A stretch of DNA of 64,000 bases, from contig NZ_CP127409.1 of assembly GCF_030291135.1 (NCBI RefSeq), positions 1,240,001 to 1,304,000 on the forward strand. Reading direction: 5' to 3'. The stretch is from Rhodanobacter thiooxydans (lineage in GTDB: Bacteria; Pseudomonadota; Gammaproteobacteria; Xanthomonadales; Rhodanobacteraceae). Of this stretch, positions 1 through 9,267 are shown one piece after another (the first letter of the stretch is position 1; the number at the start of each line of letters is the position of its first letter). Both the position numbers and the translations under genes were made by a program. A model generated the notes under the pieces. That model was not told where the DNA came from. It saw only the letters and a list, made by a program, of their open reading frames with translations, and searched no databases.

Positions 1-1
1 C

Positions 2-616
2 CAGACCGAGGTCGAGTTGCGCGGCTACAGCTTCGACGACGGCCGATCGGACATGGGTGGCCAGCGCGCCGCCGAATTGTCCGTGGCGCACGCCTTCACC
101 GGCTGGTGGAAGCCCGAGCTCTATCTCGCCGAATACGAAAAGGAGCCGGGCGCCGGCGGAAGGCTGGTGGGCTACGAGTTCGAAAACACCTTTCAGCTCA
201 CCGAACCGGGGCGCTACTGGGCGGACTTCGGCTTGCTCGCATCCTATGGCCGCCCCAAGGATGGCGGGCCCGGCGAAATCGAGTTCGGTCCGCTGATCGA
301 GAAGACCGTGGGCCGCTTCGACCACCGGGTCAACCTGATCTGGGAGCAGCACGTCGGCGCGGGTGCCGCGTCCGGAACCGAGTTCCGCTACAGCTACGCA
401 GGGACCTACGCCGTGTCGAGCGCGTTCCGCCCGGGTATCGAGGCCTATGGTCGCCCCGATGACGATGCGTACCAGGCCGGCCCGGTCGTCGCTGGCGAAT
501 GGCATGTGCCGCACAGCAGCGGCAACCTGGAATACCGCTTCGGCGTGCTGCTGGGCATCAACGCGGCGGCTCCGCGTCGCACCTGGCTGGTCCAGCTCGA
601 ATACGAGTTCTTCTGA
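2..616 (+). CDS. Outer-membrane beta-barrel protein, 3' part only
   Basis: The reading frame is open from the first bases of the window, so the true start lies upstream; about 204 codons are visible. The sequence alternates short polar and aromatic strands and ends in a terminal Phe (LEYEFF), the usual C-terminal signature of an outer-membrane barrel recognised by the BAM machinery. No specific family motif is visible, so the substrate or role is unknown. It converges on mccB with only 19 bp between the stop codons. Confidence 0.7.
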   Translation, partial: QTEVELRGYSFDDGRSDMGGQRAAELSVAHAFTGWWKPELYLAEYEKEPGAGGRLVGYEFENTFQLTEPGRYWADFGLLASYGRPKDGGPGEIEFGPLIEKTVGRFDHRVNLIWEQHVGAGAASGTEFRYSYAGTYAVSSAFRPGIEAYGRPDDDAYQAGPVVAGEWHVPHSSGNLEYRFGVLLGINAAAPRRTWLVQLEYEFF

Positions 617-635
617 GCCATCGGCCACCGCGGCG

Positions 636-2243
636 TTACATGCGGAACACGCCGTAGCGCTGCGGTTCGATCGGCGCGTTGAGCGAGGCGGAGATCGCCA
701 GGCCGAGCACGCGGCGGGTGTCCACCGGGTCGATGATGCCGTCGTCCCACAGCCGCGCGCTGGCGTAGTAGGGGTGGCCCTGGCGCTCGTACTGCTCGCG
801 GATCGGCGCCTTGAACGCTTCCTCGTCCTCCGCGCTCCAGGATTTGCCCGCCGTCTCGATGCCGTCGCGCTTGACCGTGGCCAGCACGCTGGCGGCCTGC
901 TCGCCGCCCATCACCGAGATGCGCGCGTTCGGCCACATCCACAGGAAACGGGCGCCGTAGGCGCGGCCGCACATCGCGTAGTTGCCGGCGCCGAAGCTGC
1001 CGCCGATCACCACGGTGAACTTCGGCACGTGCGAGCAGGCCACCGCGGTCACCATCTTCGCGCCGTCCTTGGCGATGCCGGCCTGTTCGTACTTCTTGCC
1101 GACCATGAAGCCGGTGATGTTCTGCAGGAACACCAGCGGCACGTTGCGCTGGTTGCACAGCTCGATGAAATGCGCGCCCTTGAGCGCGCTCTCGGCGAAC
1201 AGGATGCCGTTGTTGGCAACGACGCCCACCGGGTAACCATGGATATGCGCGAAGCCGCAGACCAGGGTCTTGCCGTAGCGCGCCTTGAACTCGTGGAACT
1301 CGGAACCGTCGACGATGCGCGCGATCACCTCGCGGATGTCGAACGGGCGGCGGGTGTCCTGCGGAATCACGCCGTAGAGTTCCTCGGCCGGGTACTTCGG
1401 TTCGACCGGCGCGCGCAGCGCCAGCGGCATGTCCTTCTTGCGGTTGAGGCTGGCCACGATGTCGCGCGCGATCGCCAGCGCGTGCGCGTCGTTCTCGGCG
1501 TAGTGGTCGGCCACGCCGGAGATCGACGTGTGCACGTCCGCGCCACCCAGCGTCTCGGCATCGACCACCTCGCCGGTAGCGGCCTTCACCAGCGGCGGGC
1601 CGCCGAGGAAGATGGTGCCCTGCTCGCGCACGATGATGGTCTCGTCGCTCATCGCCGGCACGTAGGCGCCGCCGGCGGTGCACGAGCCCATCACCACCGC
1701 GATCTGCGGGATGTTCAACGCACTCATCCGCGCCTGGTTGTAGAAGATCCGGCCGAAGTGTTCCTTGTCCGGGAACACCTCGTCCTGCAGTGGCAGGAAG
1801 GCACCGCCGGAGTCGACCAGGTAGATGCAGGGCAGGCGGTTCTCCAGCGCCACTTCCTGCGCGCGCAGGTGCTTTTTCACCGTCATCGGGAAATAGGTGC
1901 CGCCCTTGACCGTGGCGTCGTTGGCGACCACCACCACCTCGATGCCGTTGACCCGGCCGATGCCGGTGATCAAGCCTGCGGCCGGCGCGGCATCGTCGTA
2001 CATGCCGTGTGCGGCCAGCGGCGACAGTTCCAGGAACGGTGAGCCGGGATCGAGCAGGGCGCGGATGCGCTCGCGCGGCAGCAGCTTGCCGCGGGCGACG
2101 TGCTTGTCGCGCGCTTTCGTGCCACCGCCTTCCGCGCTGCGTACCAGTTCGCGCTGGAGGTCGTCCACCACGGCGCGCAGCTGGCTGCTGCTGGCCTGGA
2201 ACTCGGGCGAACGCGGGTCGATCTGCGAGGCGATGATGCTCAT
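636..2243 (-). CDS. mccB: Methylcrotonyl-CoA carboxylase beta subunit (carboxyltransferase)
   Basis: A 535-residue biotin-dependent carboxyltransferase, the usual length for this subunit. With the biotin-carrying alpha subunit it carboxylates 3-methylcrotonyl-CoA to 3-methylglutaconyl-CoA in leucine breakdown. The N-terminus [15 protein letters not shown] and the blocks [17 protein letters not shown] and [20 protein letters not shown] are typical of MccB/LiuB rather than PccB. The ATG at 2243 is chosen because family similarity begins there; the open frame continues upstream into the next gene without similarity. The matching alpha subunit (mccA) is about 56 kb away at 58479-60473, which is unusual because these genes normally sit in one liu operon. 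Confidence 0.93.
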   Translation of the reverse strand: MSIIASQIDPRSPEFQASSSQLRAVVDDLQRELVRSAEGGGTKARDKHVARGKLLPRERIRALLDPGSPFLELSPLAAHGMYDDAAPAAGLITGIGRVNGIEVVVVANDATVKGGTYFPMTVKKHLRAQEVALENRLPCIYLVDSGGAFLPLQDEVFPDKEHFGRIFYNQARMSALNIPQIAVVMGSCTAGGAYVPAMSDETIIVREQGTIFLGGPPLVKAATGEVVDAETLGGADVHTSISGVADHYAENDAHALAIARDIVASLNRKKDMPLALRAPVEPKYPAEELYGVIPQDTRRPFDIREVIARIVDGSEFHEFKARYGKTLVCGFAHIHGYPVGVVANNGILFAESALKGAHFIELCNQRNVPLVFLQNITGFMVGKKYEQAGIAKDGAKMVTAVACSHVPKFTVVIGGSFGAGNYAMCGRAYGARFLWMWPNARISVMGGEQAASVLATVKRDGIETAGKSWSAEDEEAFKAPIREQYERQGHPYYASARLWDDGIIDPVDTRRVLGLAISASLNAPIEPQRYGVFRM

Positions 2244-2335
2244 GGTGCGTGCTGGCCGGAAGGAATCGAACGCCGATGATAGCGTTGACGGCTGTTCGCC
2301 AGAACCATGGGCTGCGGCAGGTCCTCCCGATCGTG

Positions 2336-4438
2336 CTACGTGCGGGAACCCTGCGCCGGTGGATCGCGCCGCAGGTCGTCGGCGTGCGCGGTGTGGAAAT
2401 GCCGCTTGAACGCGACCTCGCCGGTGGCTGGTTCCTCCAGTTCGCGGGCATGGCGGTGGCCGGCGTAGACCGCATGCGCGATCAGCCCCGGCGCTTCGGC
2501 GTCGCCAATGCAGCGCAGCGAGCGGATGCCGGCATCGGCCCACTCCGCTTCGCGCTGCCGCAGTGCCTGGTGCAGCGCGTCGTCGGGCAGGCGGGCCGTG
2601 ACGGTAACCACCGCCTCGCAGGCCAGTTCGCGGCGCCGGTGGTTCCAGACGTCTTCGACGCTGAGCGTGGTGCCGTCGTAGCCGGCGATGTCGTGCGACA
2701 CCAGCGACTCGATCCCCAGTTCGGCCATGCGCTTGCGGATATGCCGGTAGTCGAGCGTGTGCTGGCTCCACGGCGCGATGCTGTCGTCGGGGGTCAGGTA
2801 GGTCACGTCGCAGCCGTGGGCACGCAGCAGTTCGGCCGCCACGCTGGCGTAGTAGAAGCCGTCGTCGTCGAACACCACCACGTGTCCCTCCGGCAGGTGG
2901 CCGTCCATCAGGTCGTCCAGCGTATGGATTCGCGCGCTGTCGACGAAGCCGGGGATGGCGAATCCGTTGCTGCGGCCGTAGCCGTCGCGGCGCCAGTGGC
3001 AGCCGGTGGCCAGCACCACGTGTTCGGCGCCGAAGTCGAGCACATCCTGCGCGGTCAGGACCGAATCGAGATAGACGGCTATATTCGCGAGCTTGTTGAT
3101 CTGCCCGACGCGCCAGTCGCGCACGCGCGCCCATTCGGCCAGGCCGGGCAGGCGCGCTTCGCGGGTGACGCGGCCGCCGAGCTCCTTGCGTGCTTCGGCC
3201 AGGCTCACGTCATAGCCACGCTGGCCGAGCGCGCGCGCGGCCTCCAGTCCGGCCGGACCGGCGCCCACCACCAGCACGCGCGCCGGCGTGCGCGCCGGGG
3301 CGATGCGTTCCGGGTGCCAGCCCTTGCGCCATTCCTCGCCCATGGTCGGGTTCTGCGTGCAGCGGATCGGCGAGATGGTCATGTCGCCGGAGACGCAGAT
3401 GTTGCAACCGATGCACTCGCGGATGTCGTCGACGCGGCCTTGCTCGATTTTCTCCGGCAAGAAGGGATCCGCGATCGAGGGGCGCGCGCAGCCGATCATG
3501 TCCAGCACGCCGCGCTTGAGCTGCGACACCATGGTGTCCGGCGAGGTGAAGCGGCCCACGCCTACCACCGGCTTGCTGGTGGTCTTCTTCACGAAGTCGA
3601 TGAACGGTTCCTGCGCGCCCTCGGCGGCGAAGCGCGAGGGCACCGAGTCGTTGTACCAGGCGGCGAGGTTCACGTCCCACAGGTCGGGCAGCTCGGCCAG
3701 CAAGCCCACAATGTCCTTGGCCTCGGCCAGCTCCACGCCACCGGGGCCGAGCAGTTCCTCGGTGGCGAAGCGCAACGCCACCGCGCAGGTATCGCCGACC
3801 GCGTCCTTCGTGTCCTGCAGCACTTCGCACAGCAGGCGTACGCGGTTTTCCAGCGAGCCGCCGTATTCGTCGCTGCGCTGGTTGCGCCGGCGCTGCAGGA
3901 AGTGCATCGCCAGCGACAGGTCGTGCGCGGCGTAGACGTAGATGATGTCCATCCCCGCGCGCCTGCCGCGGATCGCCGCCTCGCGGTGCCAGCGCCGGTA
4001 CTCGCGGATATCGTGCAGCGTCATCGCGCGCGCCTGGTGCGGGTAGCCGTACTTGGTCGGCTGGTGCGAGGGCGCGATCAGCACCTCGCGCGAATACAGG
4101 TTCGACGCGGTGGGGCCGTTGTGCGACAGCTCCAGCGCGGCCAGTGCGCCGTGCGCATGCACCTTGTCGCACATCAACGCCAGCGCCGGGATGTCGCGGT
4201 CGTCCCACAGCCGCGCCTCGACGTACGGCGTGAGGTCGCCGCTGGGGTGGATCTCGCATTCCTCGGTGGAGACCACCGCCCAGCCGCCCTCGGCCTTGGT
4301 CTCGCGCATCGCCGCGTGCGCCAGCGGCATCGCGTGGCCCATGCCGTTGCAGTGCGGCACCTGGAAGAAGCGGTTCTTCGCGGTGACCGGACCGATCCGC
4401 ACAGGTTCGAACAGGATGTCGTAACGCGGATCTCTCAT
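2336..4438 (-). CDS. TMADH/DMADH-family FMN and 4Fe-4S N-demethylating oxidoreductase
   Basis: A 700-residue protein aligning along its whole length with trimethylamine and dimethylamine dehydrogenases: an N-terminal old-yellow-enzyme-type FMN barrel, then a flavin/ADP-binding module ([18 protein letters not shown] near residue 390). Cys30, which carries the covalent 6-S-cysteinyl FMN in TMADH, is kept (VPHC), and the 4Fe-4S ligands are Cys342, 345, 348 and 360. The position of TMADH Tyr60 is Glu60, and the region of TMADH Trp355 lacks Trp, so the aromatic bowl that binds trimethylamine is not intact. A secondary or tertiary N-methyl amine such as dimethylglycine or N-methylproline is more likely (inference). 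Its ATG overlaps the TGA of the permease gene (ATGA), so it is translationally coupled. Confidence 0.85.
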   Translation of the reverse strand: MRDPRYDILFEPVRIGPVTAKNRFFQVPHCNGMGHAMPLAHAAMRETKAEGGWAVVSTEECEIHPSGDLTPYVEARLWDDRDIPALALMCDKVHAHGALAALELSHNGPTASNLYSREVLIAPSHQPTKYGYPHQARAMTLHDIREYRRWHREAAIRGRRAGMDIIYVYAAHDLSLAMHFLQRRRNQRSDEYGGSLENRVRLLCEVLQDTKDAVGDTCAVALRFATEELLGPGGVELAEAKDIVGLLAELPDLWDVNLAAWYNDSVPSRFAAEGAQEPFIDFVKKTTSKPVVGVGRFTSPDTMVSQLKRGVLDMIGCARPSIADPFLPEKIEQGRVDDIRECIGCNICVSGDMTISPIRCTQNPTMGEEWRKGWHPERIAPARTPARVLVVGAGPAGLEAARALGQRGYDVSLAEARKELGGRVTREARLPGLAEWARVRDWRVGQINKLANIAVYLDSVLTAQDVLDFGAEHVVLATGCHWRRDGYGRSNGFAIPGFVDSARIHTLDDLMDGHLPEGHVVVFDDDGFYYASVAAELLRAHGCDVTYLTPDDSIAPWSQHTLDYRHIRKRMAELGIESLVSHDIAGYDGTTLSVEDVWNHRRRELACEAVVTVTARLPDDALHQALRQREAEWADAGIRSLRCIGDAEAPGLIAHAVYAGHRHARELEEPATGEVAFKRHFHTAHADDLRRDPPAQGSRT

Positions 4439-5757
4439 TCCGGAATGACCTCGATAGACGGCGCGGCGCGGCGGCGCAGGCGCATCAGCGCATACAGCGG
4501 CAGGCCCGCCGCGATCAGTCCCAGCGCATACACGAACGGCTCGTGGCCGATGCCGACGAAAGCGAATATCACGAACGCCACGCAGGTGACGCCGGCAAGC
4601 AGCGCCCGCCAGGTGGCGCACGTTGCGCTGCGCCGCCGCCACAGCACGATCAGCGCGAGCGCGCAGCACAGGTAGAGCGGCAGGTTCGCGGCGGTCACCA
4701 CGCGGGTGAGGAAGGTGAACGCCGACACCAGCGACTTGCTGTAGCTCATGGCGATCATCACCGAGGCGAGCGTGCCGGTGACCAGCAACGCCACCGCCGG
4801 TGCGCCGTGACGGTTGTTGCGCGCGAGCACGGCGGGAAGCACGCCGCTGCCGGCCATCGTGCGTGTCAGTTCGCCACCCAGCAGGGTCCAGCCGTTGAGC
4901 GCGCCCAGCCCGCTGATCACCACGAACAACGCCAGCCAGCGCCCGGAACCGGCGGCGGCGAAGCGGTCCATCAGCAGCGCGAACGGGGCGCTTGCCTCGG
5001 CCAGCTCCTGCTGCCGGATCAGCAGCAGCGGCACGGTCGAGACGATGATGTAGATGATCGCGGTGAGCACGGTGCCGGTCATGGTCGAGCGCGGAATCGT
5101 GCGCGCCGGGTCGTCCACCCTTGCTGCCGGCACGCTGGCCGACTCGATGCCGAGCATCGCGAACAGGGCGATGGTCGAGGCCGCCATCACGCCGCCCAGG
5201 GTGACCGGCGTGGTCGGCGGGTGCGCGGTGTAGCTCGCCGGCGCGGTCAGCAGCAGCCAGCCACCGAGCAGGGCGATCGCCAGCATCGGCAGCAGCTTCA
5301 GCGCGGTGGTGACGATCTGCACGCCGCCGCCGGTGCGCACGCCGAACAGGTTGATCGCCACCACCGCCCACAGCAGGCCGAGCGCGAACAGCGCCGGCTG
5401 GAGCGTGCCCAGCGGCGGAAACACCACTGCCATGTAGCCGACCACGCCGGTGGCGAGCGCGGCATTGGTGAGCCACAGCGACACCCAGTACGCCCACAGC
5501 GCCAGGTACGCCGGCAACTCGCCCAGCGTGCGGCGGATGTAGCCGTATGGGCCTTCGGCATCGGGCAGGGCGCGGGCCAGGTGCGAGAACACGTGGGCCA
5601 GCACCAGGCAGCCGGCCAGTACGATGATCCAGCCGATCAGTGCGTTGAAGCCGAACGGTGCCAGCGATGCCGGCAGCACGAAGATGCCCATGCCGATGAC
5701 GTTGCCTACCACCAGCGCGGTGCAGGTCCAGAAGCCGATCGTGTTGCCATTGCGCAT
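4435..5757 (-). CDS. APC-family amino acid/amine permease
   Basis: A 440-residue inner-membrane protein with about 12 hydrophobic segments. The first helix carries the GxGIF-type motif of the amino acid-polyamine-organocation family (NVIGMGIFVLPASLAPFG), where the substrate carboxylate and amine are bound. The start MRNGNTIGFW is chosen because it directly precedes the first helix and has GGAA upstream; an in-frame ATG at 5841 would overlap the Rieske gene and adds an unrelated Pro-rich tail. It sits between two putative demethylases, so it probably imports their substrate or a related amine or betaine; this is inference from position. Confidence 0.85.
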   Translation of the reverse strand: MRNGNTIGFWTCTALVVGNVIGMGIFVLPASLAPFGFNALIGWIIVLAGCLVLAHVFSHLARALPDAEGPYGYIRRTLGELPAYLALWAYWVSLWLTNAALATGVVGYMAVVFPPLGTLQPALFALGLLWAVVAINLFGVRTGGGVQIVTTALKLLPMLAIALLGGWLLLTAPASYTAHPPTTPVTLGGVMAASTIALFAMLGIESASVPAARVDDPARTIPRSTMTGTVLTAIIYIIVSTVPLLLIRQQELAEASAPFALLMDRFAAAGSGRWLALFVVISGLGALNGWTLLGGELTRTMAGSGVLPAVLARNNRHGAPAVALLVTGTLASVMIAMSYSKSLVSAFTFLTRVVTAANLPLYLCCALALIVLWRRRSATCATWRALLAGVTCVAFVIFAFVGIGHEPFVYALGLIAAGLPLYALMRLRRRAAPSIEVIPE

Positions 5758-5812
5758 GTCGGCTTCCGCCAGGTTTCGGTTCAGGGCTGTGGCCGGAGGG
5801 AGTGGTGCGGGC

Positions 5813-6883
5813 TCATGCGGATTCGCCGGCGGGGCTGGCATAGGCCGCGCGCAGCAGGTTCTGGAAATGCCAGACGCCGCTCTCGCGCTTCGGGTTTAGG
5901 CGGCCGGGAATGTAATGGCCGGAGGCCAGGCCCTGCTGCACCGCCTCGCAGATCGCGATGTCCTCGTTCTGCACCTCGTCGCTGAAGGCCTGGTCGGCGG
6001 CGATGCGCGCCTGCGCGCTCTCGTCCTGCGCGTAGTAGTAGTCGAACACGATGCGGCAACGGTTCGGTCCCAGCGGCAGGATGCGGTTGGTCTGCAGCCG
6101 GCCGGGCATGATGTTGAGCATCACGTTGGGGTAGATGAAGTAGTAGAACGCCTGGCCGTCGCCGTAGATGTCGGCGCTGTTGCGCAGCGGCGAGGACTGA
6201 AGCGAATGCCACGGGAACAGCTCGGTGTCGTAGGCGCGGTAGTCGAGCACGCGCGACAGGCCGGGATGCACGTGTGGCAGGTGGTAGCCCTCGAGGTAGT
6301 TGTCGACGTAGACCTTCCAGTTGCAGTCGATGTCGTAGTTGTCGCGGCGCAGGTAGCGCATCGCCGACAGGTCGATCGGCGCGATGCGCTCGGCAATGCC
6401 GCCGTAGACCTCCTCGAATGCCGGCACCTCCGGGTCGAGCGCCACGAATACCAGGCCTTGCCATTCGTGCACGCGCAGCGGCGGCAGGTGGATGTCCTCG
6501 ACCTTGAAGTCACAGGCGTCCTGCATCTCCGGCGCGCTGCGCAACTGGCCTTCCAGCGTATAGGTCCAGCCGTGGTACTTGCAGTGCAGCGCGCGCGCGC
6601 CCTTGCCGTCGCACAGCGCCAGCGGTCCGGCGCGGTGGCGGCAGACGTTGGGGAAGGCGCGCAGCACGCCGTCGGCGCCACGTACCAGCAGGATGGGTAC
6701 CCCGGCGATCTGCCCGACGGCATGGTCGCCCGGCCCGGCCAGTTGTCCCTGCTGCGCCACCAGCTGCCAGCTGCGCGCGAACACCGCGCGCTGTTCCATC
6801 GCCAGCGTCGCGTCGCCGGCGTAGTAGCGGGCGGGCAGCGCGTGCGCGCGGTTGAGTTCCTCGACCATGGTGTCGTCTGGCAT
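5813..6883 (-). CDS. Rieske non-heme iron oxygenase, large subunit (GbcA/CntA/Stc2-like)
   Basis: A 356-residue ring-hydroxylating-type oxygenase alpha subunit. The Rieske 2Fe-2S ligands are Cys81, His83, Cys101 and His104. The mononuclear iron site is in DNYLEGYHLPHVHPGL (His201 and His206), with Asp308 in QNEDIAICE as the likely third ligand. The short length and the pocket region resemble oxygenases acting on quaternary ammonium compounds (glycine betaine, carnitine, stachydrine) more than aromatic-ring dioxygenases. It is first in an operon with a permease and a TMADH-like second demethylase, fitting stepwise N-demethylation. No reductase component is nearby, so electrons must come from a partner encoded elsewhere. 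Confidence 0.85.
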   Translation of the reverse strand: MPDDTMVEELNRAHALPARYYAGDATLAMEQRAVFARSWQLVAQQGQLAGPGDHAVGQIAGVPILLVRGADGVLRAFPNVCRHRAGPLALCDGKGARALHCKYHGWTYTLEGQLRSAPEMQDACDFKVEDIHLPPLRVHEWQGLVFVALDPEVPAFEEVYGGIAERIAPIDLSAMRYLRRDNYDIDCNWKVYVDNYLEGYHLPHVHPGLSRVLDYRAYDTELFPWHSLQSSPLRNSADIYGDGQAFYYFIYPNVMLNIMPGRLQTNRILPLGPNRCRIVFDYYYAQDESAQARIAADQAFSDEVQNEDIAICEAVQQGLASGHYIPGRLNPKRESGVWHFQNLLRAAYASPAGESA

Positions 6884-7203
6884 GAGCAGGTGTGGTCCCC
6901 GGATGGATGGACGCGGCGGGCAGTCGTCTTGCGGAGCTTCCGTGTCCCGCCTGCCGCCGCGTGCCCGCAGCAGTGTTCGCCGATCCAGCCTAGCGCCTCC
7001 GCCGAAGCCGGGGCAACCGGTGCCGGTGATGCCGGCGCCCGGCGTGTTTGCGGACCTACTATCTACCGGCCGGGTTCGGTTGTAGATTGCAGCGATACCC
7101 GTGAGGAGCTGCTGCCGTCCATGCAACGCGCTGTGTTCCGGCTGTGCTGCCGCGCGAGACCCGACCCGCATGGGCAGGGCGCATTGTCACGGCGGGGACG
7201 GCC
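6884..7203. other. Divergent intergenic region, candidate promoters
   Basis: These 320 bases separate the divergent Rieske operon and TPR-sulfotransferase gene and hold no convincing ORF. A short inverted repeat, ATCTAC at 7061-7066 and GTAGAT at 7082-7087, lies in the AT-richest part and could be a regulator site, but the arms are only 6 bp. No clear sigma-70 pair was identified. Confidence 0.35.
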
Positions 7204-9222
7204 ATGACGAACGCGTCGGCCACCGGCACGCTGGAGCAGGCGCTGGCCCACGCGGCACGCCTGCTGGAGCGGGAGCCGGCGCTGGCCGTCGAACAGCTCG
7301 ACGAAATCCTGCAGGTGGCCGCGGGTCATCCGGTCGCGCTGCAGTTGCTGGCCGCCGCGCGCTCGCTGCAGGGAGACCTGCAGGGCGCGCTCGACATCCT
7401 GATGCCGCTGGCGCAGGCCCAGCCAAACTGGGCCATGATCCATCTCGACCTGGGGCTGGCCCTGGGCCGCTGCGGACGCGGGCAGGAGGCGATCCAGGCA
7501 TTGCGTCGCGCGGTGGCGCTGAAGCCCGAGCTGCCGCAGGCCTGGCGTGCGCTCGGCGACCATCTGATGGCTGCCGGCGAACAGGAGGCGGCGGATGCGG
7601 CGTATGCCAGCCACGTGCGTCATTCCACGCGCGATCCACGCCTGCTGTCGGCTGCCGTCGCCCTGGTCGAGAACCGCATCCCCGAGGCCGAGGCCTTGTT
7701 GCGCGACCACCTGAAGCAGGCGCCGACCGACGTGGCGGCGATCCGCATGTTCGCCGAGGTCGCTGCCCGGCTGGGTCGCAATGAGGACGCCCTGCACTTG
7801 CTCGAGCGCTGCCTGGAGCTGGCTCCCAGCTTCCACGAAGCGCGCCAGAACTACGCGCTGCTCCTGCATCGCAGCAACCAGCCCGAGCAGGCACTGGTGC
7901 AGATCGAACAACTGCTGGCGGTCGATCCGGCACACCTGGGCAACCGCAATCTCAAGGCGGTGGTGTTGTGCCGGATCGGCGACTACGAGCCGGCGATCCG
8001 CATCTATGCCGATCTGCTGGAACATTACCCGCGCCATGCGAAAGTGTGGGTGAGCTACGGCCACGCGCTGAAAACCGCGGGGCACACCGAGCGCGCCATC
8101 GCCGCCTATCGCCGCAGCCTGGAGCTGGAGCCATCGTTCGGCGAAGTCTGGTGGAGCCTGGCCAACCTGAAGACTTTCCGCTTCAGCGCCGCCGAGCTGG
8201 CCGCGATGTGCGGGCAACTGGCACGCACGGATCTCGCCGAGGACGATCGCCTGCACCTGGAGTTCGCCGTCGGCAAGGCACTGGAAGATGCCGGCGACTA
8301 CGAACCGTCGTTCCGGCATTACACGCGGGGCAATGCGATCCGCCGCGCGCAGGTGCATTACAGCGCCGACGACACCAGCGCGCGGGTGCGGCACATCCGC
8401 GAGCACTACACGCGCGAGTTCTTCGCGGCGCGTGCGGGTGCCGGCAGCCCGTCGCCTGACCCGATCTTCATCGTCGGGCTGCCGCGCGCCGGCTCCACCC
8501 TGATCGAGCAGATCCTGTCCAGCCACAGCCAGGTCGAGGGCACGATGGAACTGCCCGAGATCACCTCGATCACGCGCCTGCTGCGCCTGCAGGGCGACGC
8601 CGATGAGGCCATGCCTTATCACGGCGCACTGGCGGCACTCGATGCCGGTGCCCTGCGCGCGCTCGGCGAGCGCTACCTCGCGCACACGCGGATCCAGCGC
8701 AAGACCGCGGCGCCGCTGTTCATCGACAAGATGCCGAACAACTTCATGCACATCGGCCTGATCCAGCTGATGCTGCCGAACGCGAAGATCATCGACGCGC
8801 GCCGGCACCCGCTGGCTTGCGGCTTCTCGGCCTTCAAGCAGCACTTCGCGCGCGGGCAGGGCTTCAGCTACGACCTCACGGACATCGGGCGCTACTACCG
8901 CGACTACGTGGCGCTGATGGCGCATTTCGACGCTGTGCTGCCCGGGCGCATCCATCGCGTGGTGTACGAGCGCATGGTTGACGACACCGAGGGCGAGGTG
9001 CGCCGCCTGCTCGAGTATTGCGGCCTGCCGTTCGAGGCATCGTGCCTGCAGTTTTTCCGGAATCCGCGGCCGGTGCGCACGGCCAGTTCGGAACAGGTGC
9101 GCCAGCCGATCTATCGCGAGGGCGTGGATCACTGGCGGCACTACGAAACATGGCTGGAACCTTTGGCATCGGCGTTGGGGGCGGTGCTGGAGAGCTATCC
9201 GGCAGTACCGGTATGGGAGTGA
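7204..9222 (+). CDS. TPR-repeat sulfotransferase family protein
   Basis: A 672-residue protein. The first roughly 390 residues are tandem tetratricopeptide repeats (for example ALRRAVALKPELPQAWRALG). The C-terminal part is a sulfotransferase domain with the 5'-phosphosulfate loop PIFIVGLPRAGSTLIEQIL at about residues 420-437 and a 3'-phosphate block RRHPLACGFSAFK near residue 533. Such proteins would use PAPS to sulfate an acceptor recognised through the TPRs, but the acceptor is not known. The ATG at 7204 is preceded by GGGGA at good spacing; in-frame starts upstream lack support. The TonB receptor gene follows after 45 bp, so the two are probably co-transcribed. Confidence 0.85.
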   Translation: MTNASATGTLEQALAHAARLLEREPALAVEQLDEILQVAAGHPVALQLLAAARSLQGDLQGALDILMPLAQAQPNWAMIHLDLGLALGRCGRGQEAIQALRRAVALKPELPQAWRALGDHLMAAGEQEAADAAYASHVRHSTRDPRLLSAAVALVENRIPEAEALLRDHLKQAPTDVAAIRMFAEVAARLGRNEDALHLLERCLELAPSFHEARQNYALLLHRSNQPEQALVQIEQLLAVDPAHLGNRNLKAVVLCRIGDYEPAIRIYADLLEHYPRHAKVWVSYGHALKTAGHTERAIAAYRRSLELEPSFGEVWWSLANLKTFRFSAAELAAMCGQLARTDLAEDDRLHLEFAVGKALEDAGDYEPSFRHYTRGNAIRRAQVHYSADDTSARVRHIREHYTREFFAARAGAGSPSPDPIFIVGLPRAGSTLIEQILSSHSQVEGTMELPEITSITRLLRLQGDADEAMPYHGALAALDAGALRALGERYLAHTRIQRKTAAPLFIDKMPNNFMHIGLIQLMLPNAKIIDARRHPLACGFSAFKQHFARGQGFSYDLTDIGRYYRDYVALMAHFDAVLPGRIHRVVYERMVDDTEGEVRRLLEYCGLPFEASCLQFFRNPRPVRTASSEQVRQPIYREGVDHWRHYETWLEPLASALGAVLESYPAVPVWE

Positions 9223-9267
9223 CGGTTGAATTCGATGGATTTTCGTGGACTTGCGAGGGGAGGGCTT

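Noticed and set aside
2249..4675. An 808-codon plus-strand open frame
   Set aside because: Antisense shadow of the TMADH-family gene, which has full-length family similarity and a coupled start.
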